DNA of 10,180 nucleotides. Source: an uncultured Cytophagaceae bacterium. GTDB lineage: Bacteria; Bacteroidota; Bacteroidia; Cytophagales; Spirosomataceae. Positions 1-6,283 of this stretch are shown piece by piece. A program made the translations under genes and the position numbers. The number at the start of each line of letters is the position of its first letter. The first letter of the stretch is position 1. The stretch spans positions 1-10,180 of the forward strand of contig CAJCBY010000201.1 of the NCBI GenBank assembly GCA_903960725.1, written 5' to 3'. The notes under the pieces were generated by a model. It did no database searches and was not told where the DNA came from. It saw only the letters and a list, made by a program, of their open reading frames with translations.

Positions 1-7
1 AAAATGG

Positions 8-35
8 GGCACGCGATTCGCTAGAATCACGTGCC
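8..35. terminator. Bidirectional intrinsic terminator hairpin
   Basis: Bases 8-13 (GGCACG) pair perfectly with 30-35 (CGTGCC), and 15-19 (GATTC) with 24-28 (GAATC). A single C/A mismatch (14/29) separates the two helices and the loop is GCTA. A T-rich tract (38-43) follows on the plus strand. On the minus strand the hairpin is followed by ATTTT at the window edge. It begins six bases past the stop codon of the minus-strand prohibitin-like gene, so it probably ends that gene and also a gene entering from the left that is outside the window. Confidence 0.85.
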
Positions 36-41
36 TATTTT

Positions 42-944
42 TTATTGATTCCCTAAGATAATCGGGGCGCTTTTGCCTCCCATGATGATCACTTTCGTGT
101 TAGGGGATTTAGCTAATTCTTTTTGGGCAATAATCGACTCATACTGCAATTGCTTGTCGCTTAGACCTGTGGATAAAATCTTCTGGTAATCTGCGATACC
201 CTGTGCTTCTACGCGCTTTCTCTCCGCTTCTTGCTTCTCTTTTTGTAAAACGAACTGCATCTTTTGTGCATCTTGTTCTGCATTGATTTTCGACTCAATG
301 GTTTGCTTTACCGATGTAGGAAGGTTGATATTGCGGATCAATAATTGCTCTAAAACTAGTCCTCTTTTCTTGAAGTTCATTTCAATATCAGAGTAAATGC
401 GTTGTTGGAATTCATTTCGTTTTAAGGAATAAAGGCCTACCGCATCGTAATAAACGGCATTGTCACGAATCATGGTACGCGTAATCGGACGAACTACCTT
501 ATCCTTATAATCTTCGCCTATTTCACGTAATACGCGGGGAGCTTCAGAAGGTAGAATGCGGAAAAGAACAGTTAAGTCCACCACAACTTCAAGTCCATCG
601 GCCGTTAAAACGCGGATTGCATCGTCACCGGCTTTATCTCCTTCGTCATGAACGCTGGACATCGTGTAGTTTTGGGTTTTGGCATCAAATACCACCACTT
701 TTGCTAAGGGATTGACAAAATTAAGACCACTATTAAGAGTGGAGGGTTGAACTTTTCCAAAGACACTTTGGACCCCTACTTCACCTGCGTCCACCTGAAC
801 AACCGCAGAACTAGTTAAACCAAGGATGGCGAAAACGGCTCCTACGACTTTTAAAGTTTTGCTGTATTTCGAGAATACTAAATTGGGGTTAGAGATCGCG
901 TTTCCGGCGATAAACAACATAACCCCGAGGAAGATGAAAAACAT
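42..944 (-). CDS. Prohibitin/SPFH (band 7) domain membrane protein
   Basis: A 300-residue member of the SPFH/prohibitin family, whose members form ring- or cage-shaped assemblies on membranes and often modulate proteases or membrane organisation. The exact role here is unknown. Two hydrophobic segments occur at about residues 1-17 and 32-49; the second is followed directly by the start of the SPFH domain (VDAGEVGVQSVFGKV, 51-65). The domain runs to about residue 220, with the family-like stretches at 107-130 and 198-212 (LEQLLIRNINLP). A charged, Glu/Lys/Gln/Ala-rich probable coiled coil follows (about 215-255), then a C-terminal region with IIMGG. The order (N-terminal membrane anchor, SPFH, coiled coil) and the length are normal for bacterial prohibitin-like proteins. 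The ATG at 944 starts directly in the first hydrophobic segment, and a TAAATTTG promoter element lies about 24 bases upstream. It is transcribed alone, divergent from the mlaF-murB-kdsA cluster. Confidence 0.9.
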   Translation of the reverse strand: MFFIFLGVMLFIAGNAISNPNLVFSKYSKTLKVVGAVFAILGLTSSAVVQVDAGEVGVQSVFGKVQPSTLNSGLNFVNPLAKVVVFDAKTQNYTMSSVHDEGDKAGDDAIRVLTADGLEVVVDLTVLFRILPSEAPRVLREIGEDYKDKVVRPITRTMIRDNAVYYDAVGLYSLKRNEFQQRIYSDIEMNFKKRGLVLEQLLIRNINLPTSVKQTIESKINAEQDAQKMQFVLQKEKQEAERKRVEAQGIADYQKILSTGLSDKQLQYESIIAQKELAKSPNTKVIIMGGKSAPIILGNQ

Positions 945-967
945 AGTTTTTTTGATTTAAATGTCAT

Positions 968-975
968 CAAATTTA
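968..975 (-). promoter_or_regulatory. Predicted -7 element for the prohibitin-like gene
   Basis: On the minus strand these bases read TAAATTTG, a perfect match to the Bacteroidota -7 consensus TAnnTTTG. Transcription would begin a few bases downstream and give a leader of roughly 20 bases before the ATG at 944. No good TTG-type -33 element sits at the usual spacing; the best is a TTA about 22 bases upstream. The call rests on one short motif in AT-rich DNA. Confidence 0.45.
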
Positions 976-997
976 TCATAAAGTATTCAATAATCCC

Positions 998-1005
998 TAA
1001 TTTTG
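998..1005 (+). promoter_or_regulatory. Predicted -7 element for the mlaF-murB-kdsA cluster
   Basis: The bases read TAATTTTG, a perfect TAnnTTTG match. The element ends only three bases before the ATG at 1009, so a transcript starting from it would have almost no leader or could start at the ATG itself. No TTG-type -33 element is present at 17-23 bases upstream; only a TTTA at 972-975 is close. It may be a leaderless promoter or a chance match. Confidence 0.35.
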
Positions 1006-1008
1006 AAA

Positions 1009-1737
1009 ATGATTGAAATCAGGGGCTTATCTAAATCTTTCAAAGGTCGTGTAGTGCTCGATGACATTAATGCGAATTTCCAACAGGGAAAGACGAATAT
1101 GGTCATAGGGGGAAGTGGTACGGGTAAATCGGTGCTTCTAAAATGCATGATTGGGATTTTGGCTCCTGAACAAGGGGAAGTACTCTATGATGGCCGAAAT
1201 TTCTTAACTGCCCACTCGGATATAGTGAAAGAAATTCGCCGCGAAATGGGCGTTTTATTCCAAGGAGGAGCCCTTTTTGATTCCAAATCCGTTCTGGAGA
1301 ATGTTCGTTTCCCCTTAGATACCTTGACGTCTCAAACCCTAGACGAGAAAAATGAGCAAGCAATGCTTTGTTTGCAGCGGGTGGGATTAGAAAATGCGGC
1401 GCTATTGATGCCATCGGAGATTTCTGGTGGGATGAAAAAGCGGGTAGGGATTGCTCGAGCGATTGTGATGAATCCGAAGTATTTGTTCTGCGATGAGCCT
1501 AATTCCGGTTTAGATCCATTGACTGCTGTAAAAATTGATTATTTGATTCAAGAAATTACCCAAGAATACAATATGACTACGGTTGTCATTTCACACGATA
1601 TGAATTCGGTGATGCGGATGGGTGAAACCATCATTTTCTTAAAAGAAGGGAAGAAGATTTGGGAAGGAAATTCAGAGACCTTTCACCATTCTGGGGTACC
1701 TGCCTTAGAAGAATTTTTGTCTACTAAATTATTTTAA
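1009..1737 (+). CDS. mlaF: MlaF-type ABC transporter ATP-binding protein
   Basis: A 242-residue ATPase of the kind that powers MCE-type lipid transporters (MlaFEDB: phospholipid movement between inner and outer membrane), acting on the cytoplasmic face of the inner membrane. All ABC motifs are intact: Walker A GGSGTGKS (34-41), Q-loop Gln85 in LFQGGALFDS, signature SGGMKKR (139-145), Walker B ending in Asp162-Glu163, D-loop SGLDP (166-170) and switch His196 in VVISHD. The Q-loop context with GALFDS and the SGGMKKR signature are what point to the Mla/Ttg2 subgroup rather than to LptB. I chose the ATG at 1009; a TTG two codons upstream (1003) lies inside the -7 element and would add only two residues. 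It is first in a cluster with murB and kdsA, one base before murB. The cognate permease (MlaE) and MCE protein (MlaD) are not adjacent, so the transporter assignment relies on sequence alone. Confidence 0.8.
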   Translation: MIEIRGLSKSFKGRVVLDDINANFQQGKTNMVIGGSGTGKSVLLKCMIGILAPEQGEVLYDGRNFLTAHSDIVKEIRREMGVLFQGGALFDSKSVLENVRFPLDTLTSQTLDEKNEQAMLCLQRVGLENAALLMPSEISGGMKKRVGIARAIVMNPKYLFCDEPNSGLDPLTAVKIDYLIQEITQEYNMTTVVISHDMNSVMRMGETIIFLKEGKKIWEGNSETFHHSGVPALEEFLSTKLF

Positions 1738-1738
1738 T

Positions 1739-2743
1739 ATGTTCTCTCTACGTGCTTTTAATACGTTCGGGATTGAGGCGGAAGCCCGTCAATTCGTAGA
1801 GATTAGTTCGGTTGAACAATATGTTTCTATTCGTAAATCGGGTGAATTTGCCCATTTACCTCATCTTTTTTTAGGCGGCGGCAGCAATGTGTTATTGACC
1901 AAGCCGCAAGAAGCACTGGTCGTTAAGATTTCGATTCCTGGTATTTCTGTTGTAAAGCAGGACGCTGATTTTGTGTGGTTGAAAGCGGGTGCTGGCGTTG
2001 TTTGGGATGAATTGGTGCAGTATTCAGTGAACCAAGGTTGGTCTGGATTAGAGAATTTATCTTTGATTCCGGGTACCGTGGGTGCAGCTCCTATGCAGAA
2101 TATCGGGGCATATGGTGTGGAAATCAAAGATACATTTGAGTCTTTAGAGGCGCTGAATCTACAGACATTGGAAGTAGAGGTTTTTGATGCCAAAGCCTGT
2201 GCGTTTGGTTACCGCGAAAGCTTCTTTAAGCGCGCAGGGAAAGGACAGTATTTAATTAGTACAGTTACATTCAAATTAGCGAAGAAGCCCTCCATTAAAA
2301 CGTCTTATGGAGCGATTCAAGAGGTTTTAGCGGCTAAAGAAATCACCCAACCCTCCATCCGTGAGGTAGCTGACGCAGTCATTGAAATTCGCCAAAGTAA
2401 ATTACCTGACCCCAAAGACATCGGTAACTCAGGCAGCTTCTTCAAGAATCCGACCGTTTCGGCCTCAGAAGCAGCTCGACTAATTGCTGAAAATCCGGGT
2501 ATCCCTCATTATCCAGTAGAGGGCAGCACGGAAGTTAAATTTCCTGCGGGTTGGTTCATTGAAAAAGCCGGTTGGAAAGGCTACCGAAAAGGGGATGCGG
2601 GTGTGCATGCAAAACAGGCACTCGTTTTAGTGAATTATGGCGAGGCGACGGGCGGGGAGATTTTGGCCCTATCTGAAGAAATTAAGAAATCAATTAAAGA
2701 CACATTCGGAGTTTCCTTAGAGACCGAGGTAAATATTTTATAA
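1739..2743 (+). CDS. murB: UDP-N-acetylenolpyruvoylglucosamine reductase
   Basis: MurB, the cytoplasmic FAD enzyme that reduces UDP-GlcNAc-enolpyruvate with NADPH to UDP-MurNAc, the second committed step of peptidoglycan precursor synthesis. At 334 residues it has the length of type I MurB (E. coli type, about 342). FAD-binding landmarks are GGGSN (46-50) and IPGTVGAAP followed by NIGAYG (110-126). Tyr158-Arg159 match the conserved active-site arginine of the E. coli enzyme. The catalytic proton-donor serine is Ser233 in GNSGSFFKNP (229-238). The substrate region PAGWFIEKAGWKG (269-281) is intact, and the late catalytic glutamate is probably Glu330, close to the C-terminus as expected. The ATG lies one base after the mlaF stop (TAA-T-ATG), and the kdsA ATG follows its own stop with the same spacing, suggesting translational coupling in one operon. 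Nothing is missing or disrupted. Confidence 0.97.
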   Translation: MFSLRAFNTFGIEAEARQFVEISSVEQYVSIRKSGEFAHLPHLFLGGGSNVLLTKPQEALVVKISIPGISVVKQDADFVWLKAGAGVVWDELVQYSVNQGWSGLENLSLIPGTVGAAPMQNIGAYGVEIKDTFESLEALNLQTLEVEVFDAKACAFGYRESFFKRAGKGQYLISTVTFKLAKKPSIKTSYGAIQEVLAAKEITQPSIREVADAVIEIRQSKLPDPKDIGNSGSFFKNPTVSASEAARLIAENPGIPHYPVEGSTEVKFPAGWFIEKAGWKGYRKGDAGVHAKQALVLVNYGEATGGEILALSEEIKKSIKDTFGVSLETEVNIL

Positions 2744-2744
2744 A

Positions 2745-3554
2745 ATGACATTACCCACTTTAGCGAATTTAGGCAAAGGCCCCTTCTTTTTGATGGCAGG
2801 ATCATGTGCGATTGAAAGCAATGATTTAGCCTTTGAGATTGCCGAAAAGATTGATGGCCTCACGAAGTCCATGGGGATTCCCTATATTTTCAAAGGTTCG
2901 TATCGCAAAGCTAATCGGACAAAAATCGATTCCTTTACCGGTATTGGTGATATCAAAGCATTGGAGATTCTTCAAGCGGTGGGGAAACATTATTCCTTGC
3001 CTACGGTAACTGATATCCATGAAAGCGCCGAAGCAGCCATGGCAGCGGCTTATGTGGATGTATTGCAAATCCCAGCTTTCCTTTGCCGCCAAACCGATTT
3101 ACTTGCTGCTGCCGCCCAAACAGGCAAGGCGGTTAATATCAAAAAAGGCCAATTCATGTCTGGTGCTTCAATGCGCTTTGCGGTAGAAAAAGTGCTACAT
3201 GAAAATCCAGAGGCAGTAGTGTATTTGACTGATCGAGGCAATTCTTTTGGATATGGAGATTTAGTGGTCGATTACCGCAATCTTCCAGAGATGTCTGCGA
3301 TGCAAGTGCCCGTTATCATGGATTGCACGCACTCTTTACAACGCCCTAATCAAACAACGGGCGTAACAGGCGGCCAACCTGCTTTGATTGAAACTATTGC
3401 TAAAGCCGCTATCGCAGTAGGAGCAGATGGTATCTTTATCGAAACACATCCAAATCCTTCAGTTGCTAAATCAGATGGCGCGAATATGTTGCCATTAGAT
3501 CAGCTTGAGGGTCTGTTGGAAAAGCTTTTGCGCGTTCGTGAGGCGATCGTTTAA
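2745..3554 (+). CDS. kdsA: 3-deoxy-8-phosphooctulonate (Kdo-8-P) synthase, metal-dependent type
   Basis: KdsA condenses phosphoenolpyruvate with arabinose 5-phosphate to give Kdo 8-phosphate, the precursor of the inner-core sugar of LPS; it is a cytoplasmic TIM-barrel enzyme. At 269 residues it has normal length. Family motifs seen are AGSCAIES (18-25), KGSYRKANR (50-58), the IPAFLCRQTD segment (109-118), NIKKGQF (131-137), DRGNSFGYGDLVVD (163-176) and ETHPNP (233-238). Cys21, His196, Glu233 and Asp244 fall at the positions and spacings of the four metal ligands of the Aquifex aeolicus enzyme (Cys11, His185, Glu222, Asp233). The E. coli enzyme has Asn in place of that cysteine, so this is the metal-dependent class. 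The start is one base after the murB stop. The stop codon overlaps that of the convergent downstream gene, leaving no intergenic terminator. Confidence 0.97.
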   Translation: MTLPTLANLGKGPFFLMAGSCAIESNDLAFEIAEKIDGLTKSMGIPYIFKGSYRKANRTKIDSFTGIGDIKALEILQAVGKHYSLPTVTDIHESAEAAMAAAYVDVLQIPAFLCRQTDLLAAAAQTGKAVNIKKGQFMSGASMRFAVEKVLHENPEAVVYLTDRGNSFGYGDLVVDYRNLPEMSAMQVPVIMDCTHSLQRPNQTTGVTGGQPALIETIAKAAIAVGADGIFIETHPNPSVAKSDGANMLPLDQLEGLLEKLLRVREAIV

Positions 3555-5449
3555 TGCATCTTATAGCTAATCTGAAGGGTTATATCGGTTTTGGTATTGC
3601 CTTCAATCGTATCTAAACCGGAACCCACCTCGGTTCGATCCCGGTATTGAATCCGTCCCCATTTAGCGGCTAATGCCATTTCTCTATTCCATTGATAGGC
3701 TATAACCAAGGTCGTTTTGAGGGCTTTCCCTGCGTAGGCAGGCAATAGAAAGGAATAAGGGACTCCTGGTTCATAGGCATAATTTCGGGTGTCATAACTA
3801 GGCGTATGGATATAGGCAAAACGACTCTGCATACTCCATTTCCCTCGATCCCATTTGATATCCTGTAAGAGTAAATAGCCTACTTCGTTTCCTAGTTTAG
3901 AGGCCATCGCCCGTAGGTGAAAATCCCAAGCTTTTAGGGCCATGAAGTGACCATCTAAACTCAGTTGAATGAGATCTTTGTTTTCTTTTCGGGTCCATTT
4001 GCCTTGCAGGAATGCACGCGCGGTATGTCGTTTCTCCCATTGTAATCGATTTAAAAATTCCCACCCAAAGGTATTTGACTCTTTAACTTGGTATTTAGGC
4101 CCAGGAAAGCGAAAATAATCTACATAGGAGCTCAGCTTCATTCGCTTGTTTATTTGATAGCCAAGGCCTAAGAATAGGCCCATTTCGTTGAGGTTTTCGG
4201 AGTTCTCGGAAAGGCCATTCGATTTTGGGCTAAAATAGCCTGCGGCATAGTATCTGAACAGATAGGAAATGTCTATTTTCTTCGAAAGTGAACTGGCGCC
4301 AGATTGAAGAATAGAAAATTGCCGATTTCCTGAATAGGCGAATTCCCCCACCATTCGAATGTTGCGAATGGGATATTGAAAACATAGTGAATAGTTCTGT
4401 AACCTGTTTCCTGACCATTCCGCCTTTTTGTAGCCTATCCCGATCGGTTTAGGCAAGGACCAGGCTGTATAAACACCATTTAGCTGAATGACCAGCGGAA
4501 AACTGAGCGGTGAATAGCAGAAATTTGCACCGGCTGTCTTTTCTTTCATCGCATCGATATGGCTGATTTCAGAGGCCGTTCGATGGAAGCCATCCTCGAC
4601 ACGGGAACGTAAATAGTTGTTTCCAAGGGAATCTGTACCAGTAGTGGCATCCAAGTTTCGATAGGACGCGAAGGCTTGGACTCTTAGAAATTCAGTTATT
4701 TTTAGCGTAGTATTGACTCCTCGATAATAGCCATATTCCACGCTAGAACTATAGGCTAGACCGCCTAGGTTAAATTTTTGGGTAGCTTTGATACTTTCAA
4801 AGCTCTTTCCTAAGGAGAATCCGCCCGATTGAACGAGCCCTTGTCCCCACTGATTTACGTAATCCCCCAGAATTATTTTTTCGATGATCCCTTTCGATTT
4901 AAATTCCATAAATCCACTACTAAAATCACTGAGGTCTTTTTCACCTGCATCTTTTTGTAGTAGGAATCCCAGCCTAAGGTTCGCATTTAGTTGGCCACGG
5001 TATCGGAGCATTTGATTGGTTCGATCGCCCACATAACGTGTCTTGCTGCGTAAATCAGGTTCAGTAAATCCTTTCTTCGTTTCTGCCGTCCAGTCCGTTT
5101 TAAAAAGGATTTGATGCGTCGATGAATTCGGTTTCCACCAACTAGGATGTACAGGGTTGCAAACTACATAGTCCTTAATCTTACGTAAGAAGTCGAGGTC
5201 CCAGCCCGGAATGGTTTGTAACTCTAAAATGGATTGAAAGGAACCTAATTGATTTCGAAAGCGTAGAAAGGCTTCGATCTGTTCCGTACTAAATAGGAGG
5301 GAGGATTGTAGTTCTGGCTCCGTAACTAGGTTGATATTTAACGGATTTGCGAGATAATAGTCGAAACTAGTTTGCTTTTCTTCCTCTTCTTGGGTGGATA
5401 TTTGGGCAAAACAGGCAAAAGAGGCAAGCAAAAATAGGATGGTTTTCAA
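3551..5449 (-). CDS. Secreted helix-hairpin-helix protein with predicted outer-membrane beta-barrel
   Basis: A 632-residue protein of a type common in Bacteroidota but without a settled function. It has a signal peptide (1-15, MKTILFLLASFACFA, probable signal peptidase I cleavage before Gln16) and an acidic linker (EEEE, 21-24). A ComEA-like double helix-hairpin-helix region follows at about 36-95, with NPLNIN, GSF and TIPGW as the recurring hairpin positions. From about residue 110 to the end, alternating polar/aromatic segments fit a transmembrane beta-barrel, including the family-like block GDYVNQWGQGL (195-205) followed by GFSLGKS (210-216). ComEA-type domains bind DNA in competence, but DNA binding has not been shown for this class, so a DNA-uptake role is speculation. 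The start is a TTG at 5449: an in-frame stop lies at 5477-5479, the next in-frame ATG is near residue 147, and only the TTG gives a proper signal peptide. It is monocistronic, converging on kdsA. Confidence 0.75.
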   Translation of the reverse strand: MKTILFLLASFACFAQISTQEEEEKQTSFDYYLANPLNINLVTEPELQSSLLFSTEQIEAFLRFRNQLGSFQSILELQTIPGWDLDFLRKIKDYVVCNPVHPSWWKPNSSTHQILFKTDWTAETKKGFTEPDLRSKTRYVGDRTNQMLRYRGQLNANLRLGFLLQKDAGEKDLSDFSSGFMEFKSKGIIEKIILGDYVNQWGQGLVQSGGFSLGKSFESIKATQKFNLGGLAYSSSVEYGYYRGVNTTLKITEFLRVQAFASYRNLDATTGTDSLGNNYLRSRVEDGFHRTASEISHIDAMKEKTAGANFCYSPLSFPLVIQLNGVYTAWSLPKPIGIGYKKAEWSGNRLQNYSLCFQYPIRNIRMVGEFAYSGNRQFSILQSGASSLSKKIDISYLFRYYAAGYFSPKSNGLSENSENLNEMGLFLGLGYQINKRMKLSSYVDYFRFPGPKYQVKESNTFGWEFLNRLQWEKRHTARAFLQGKWTRKENKDLIQLSLDGHFMALKAWDFHLRAMASKLGNEVGYLLLQDIKWDRGKWSMQSRFAYIHTPSYDTRNYAYEPGVPYSFLLPAYAGKALKTTLVIAYQWNREMALAAKWGRIQYRDRTEVGSGLDTIEGNTKTDITLQISYKMH

Positions 5450-5464
5450 GGGAGTAGTTTTCCC

Positions 5465-5472
5465 CGAAATTA
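5465..5472 (-). promoter_or_regulatory. Possible -7 element for the helix-hairpin-helix/barrel gene
   Basis: The minus strand reads TAATTTCG, one mismatch from TAnnTTTG, 15 bases before the TTG start. A terminator-like hairpin lies upstream, so the gene needs its own promoter in this 71-base gap. No matching -33 TTG is evident, so this is tentative. Confidence 0.25.
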
Positions 5473-5493
5473 CCTTCTAACGGCCTAGAAAGG
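5473..5493 (-). other. Small bulged hairpin in the 5451-5520 gap
   Basis: CCTT and CTA (5473-5479) pair with TAG and AAGG (5486-5493), with one unpaired A at 5489 and a six-base loop. No T-tract follows on either strand, so it is not a convincing terminator. It sits directly upstream of the tentative -7 element, where an operator could lie. No function can be assigned. Confidence 0.25.
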
Positions 5494-5501
5494 TCGAATA
5501 A

Positions 5502-5522
5502 AACTGATAATGAAAATCAGTT
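5502..5522 (-). terminator. Terminator-like hairpin at the end of the acpP-fabF-rnc operon
   Basis: AACTGAT and ATCAGTT form a perfect 7-base inverted repeat around a 7-base loop, followed on the minus strand by TTTTATT. The first arm begins within the stop codon of the upstream gene (TAA, 5523-5521). The stem is AT-rich, with only two GC pairs, so termination may be incomplete. Confidence 0.55.
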
Positions 5523-6282
5523 AATTGAATTTTCGCTCGATAATTTGGTGTAATTCCTCCCAGATGGCTTCGTTCTCCGCTTGACGATATGCCTGGTAGC
5601 GAGATAATAATGCTTGCATCCAAGTCTCTGCTTCCGCTTCCTCGTCGATGTATTGAATGAGGGACTCTAATTGAGCGACATCGCCTTGGAATATTTCTTG
5701 AATGAATTTGATGCGTTGGTGTAGGCTAATGGTGTCAGCAATACGTTGTGTCATTTGCGACTCTACTTTAGACTTTAATGAATCAGAGGAACCGCTTAAT
5801 AAATCTTTTAAGCGCTTAAATTCTTCTTCCGTGGAGTCTTCCAGACTTTCAGGTGCTTCGAAATAGACCTCCGTATTTAATAAATCGAAAGGTTCAGCTG
5901 GTGTTTCAGCGGCAGGGTAATCAATAGGTGCATCTGGAGCCTCATAAGAATTTAACAAATCCGCAAAGCTTGGTTGCGAGATCTCTTGCGATGAAGATGG
6001 AACAGCCAGACTTTTAATCCAAGATTCCCAAATAAATTCAGGCAATGCAATTTGGTACAGTAATGTTTGCGCTATGCCGTCCCATTTCTCTTGAAAGCGG
6101 GGACTTGCCCAAGGGAAATTTGGAAAGCAATCTTGAGCTTGTTCCGACTGCAGCTGAGCTAAAAGCTCTGTTTGAAGGGATTCAATTACAGGGGTAGGGA
6201 CTTCCCAGGCTAATACCTCTTGAAATGTAATCGAATCGGATGAATCGTTCCAATAGTGCAAGAAAATATTCGGTGTAGCCAT
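5521..6282 (-). CDS. Uncharacterised acidic protein downstream of rnc
   Basis: A 253-residue cytoplasmic protein (no signal peptide or membrane segment) that I cannot assign to a named family. The N-terminal part (1-95) is rich in Trp and aromatic residues. The middle (about 96-155) is acidic, rich in Pro/Ser/Glu and probably disordered. The C-terminal part (about 175-252) looks alpha-helical. Its pattern LHQRIKFIQEIFQGD (187-201), then LIQYIDEE (208-215), a tryptophan and a final IIERKF (247-252), resembles a short C-terminal domain I recall from many unannotated Bacteroidota proteins (consensus roughly NDRFxFxxELFxGD ... RRF). That similarity is from memory, not from a search. The ATG is one base after the rnc stop (TAA-C-ATG), so expression is probably coupled to rnc. 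A terminator-like hairpin overlaps its stop codon. Confidence 0.8.
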   Translation of the reverse strand: MATPNIFLHYWNDSSDSITFQEVLAWEVPTPVIESLQTELLAQLQSEQAQDCFPNFPWASPRFQEKWDGIAQTLLYQIALPEFIWESWIKSLAVPSSSQEISQPSFADLLNSYEAPDAPIDYPAAETPAEPFDLLNTEVYFEAPESLEDSTEEEFKRLKDLLSGSSDSLKSKVESQMTQRIADTISLHQRIKFIQEIFQGDVAQLESLIQYIDEEAEAETWMQALLSRYQAYRQAENEAIWEELHQIIERKFN

Positions 6283-6283
6283 G

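Noticed and set aside
1103..3241. Open frames on the minus strand opposite mlaF, murB and kdsA (1103-1414, 1861-2193, 2826-3092, 3050-3241)
   Set aside because: Antisense to intact, highly conserved genes, without family-like sequence or promoter elements.
5407..5449. Lipoprotein signal (cysteine at residue 13 of the barrel protein)
   Set aside because: The residues before the cysteine (Ser-Phe-Ala) do not fit a lipobox, and a signal peptidase I site follows at Ala15.
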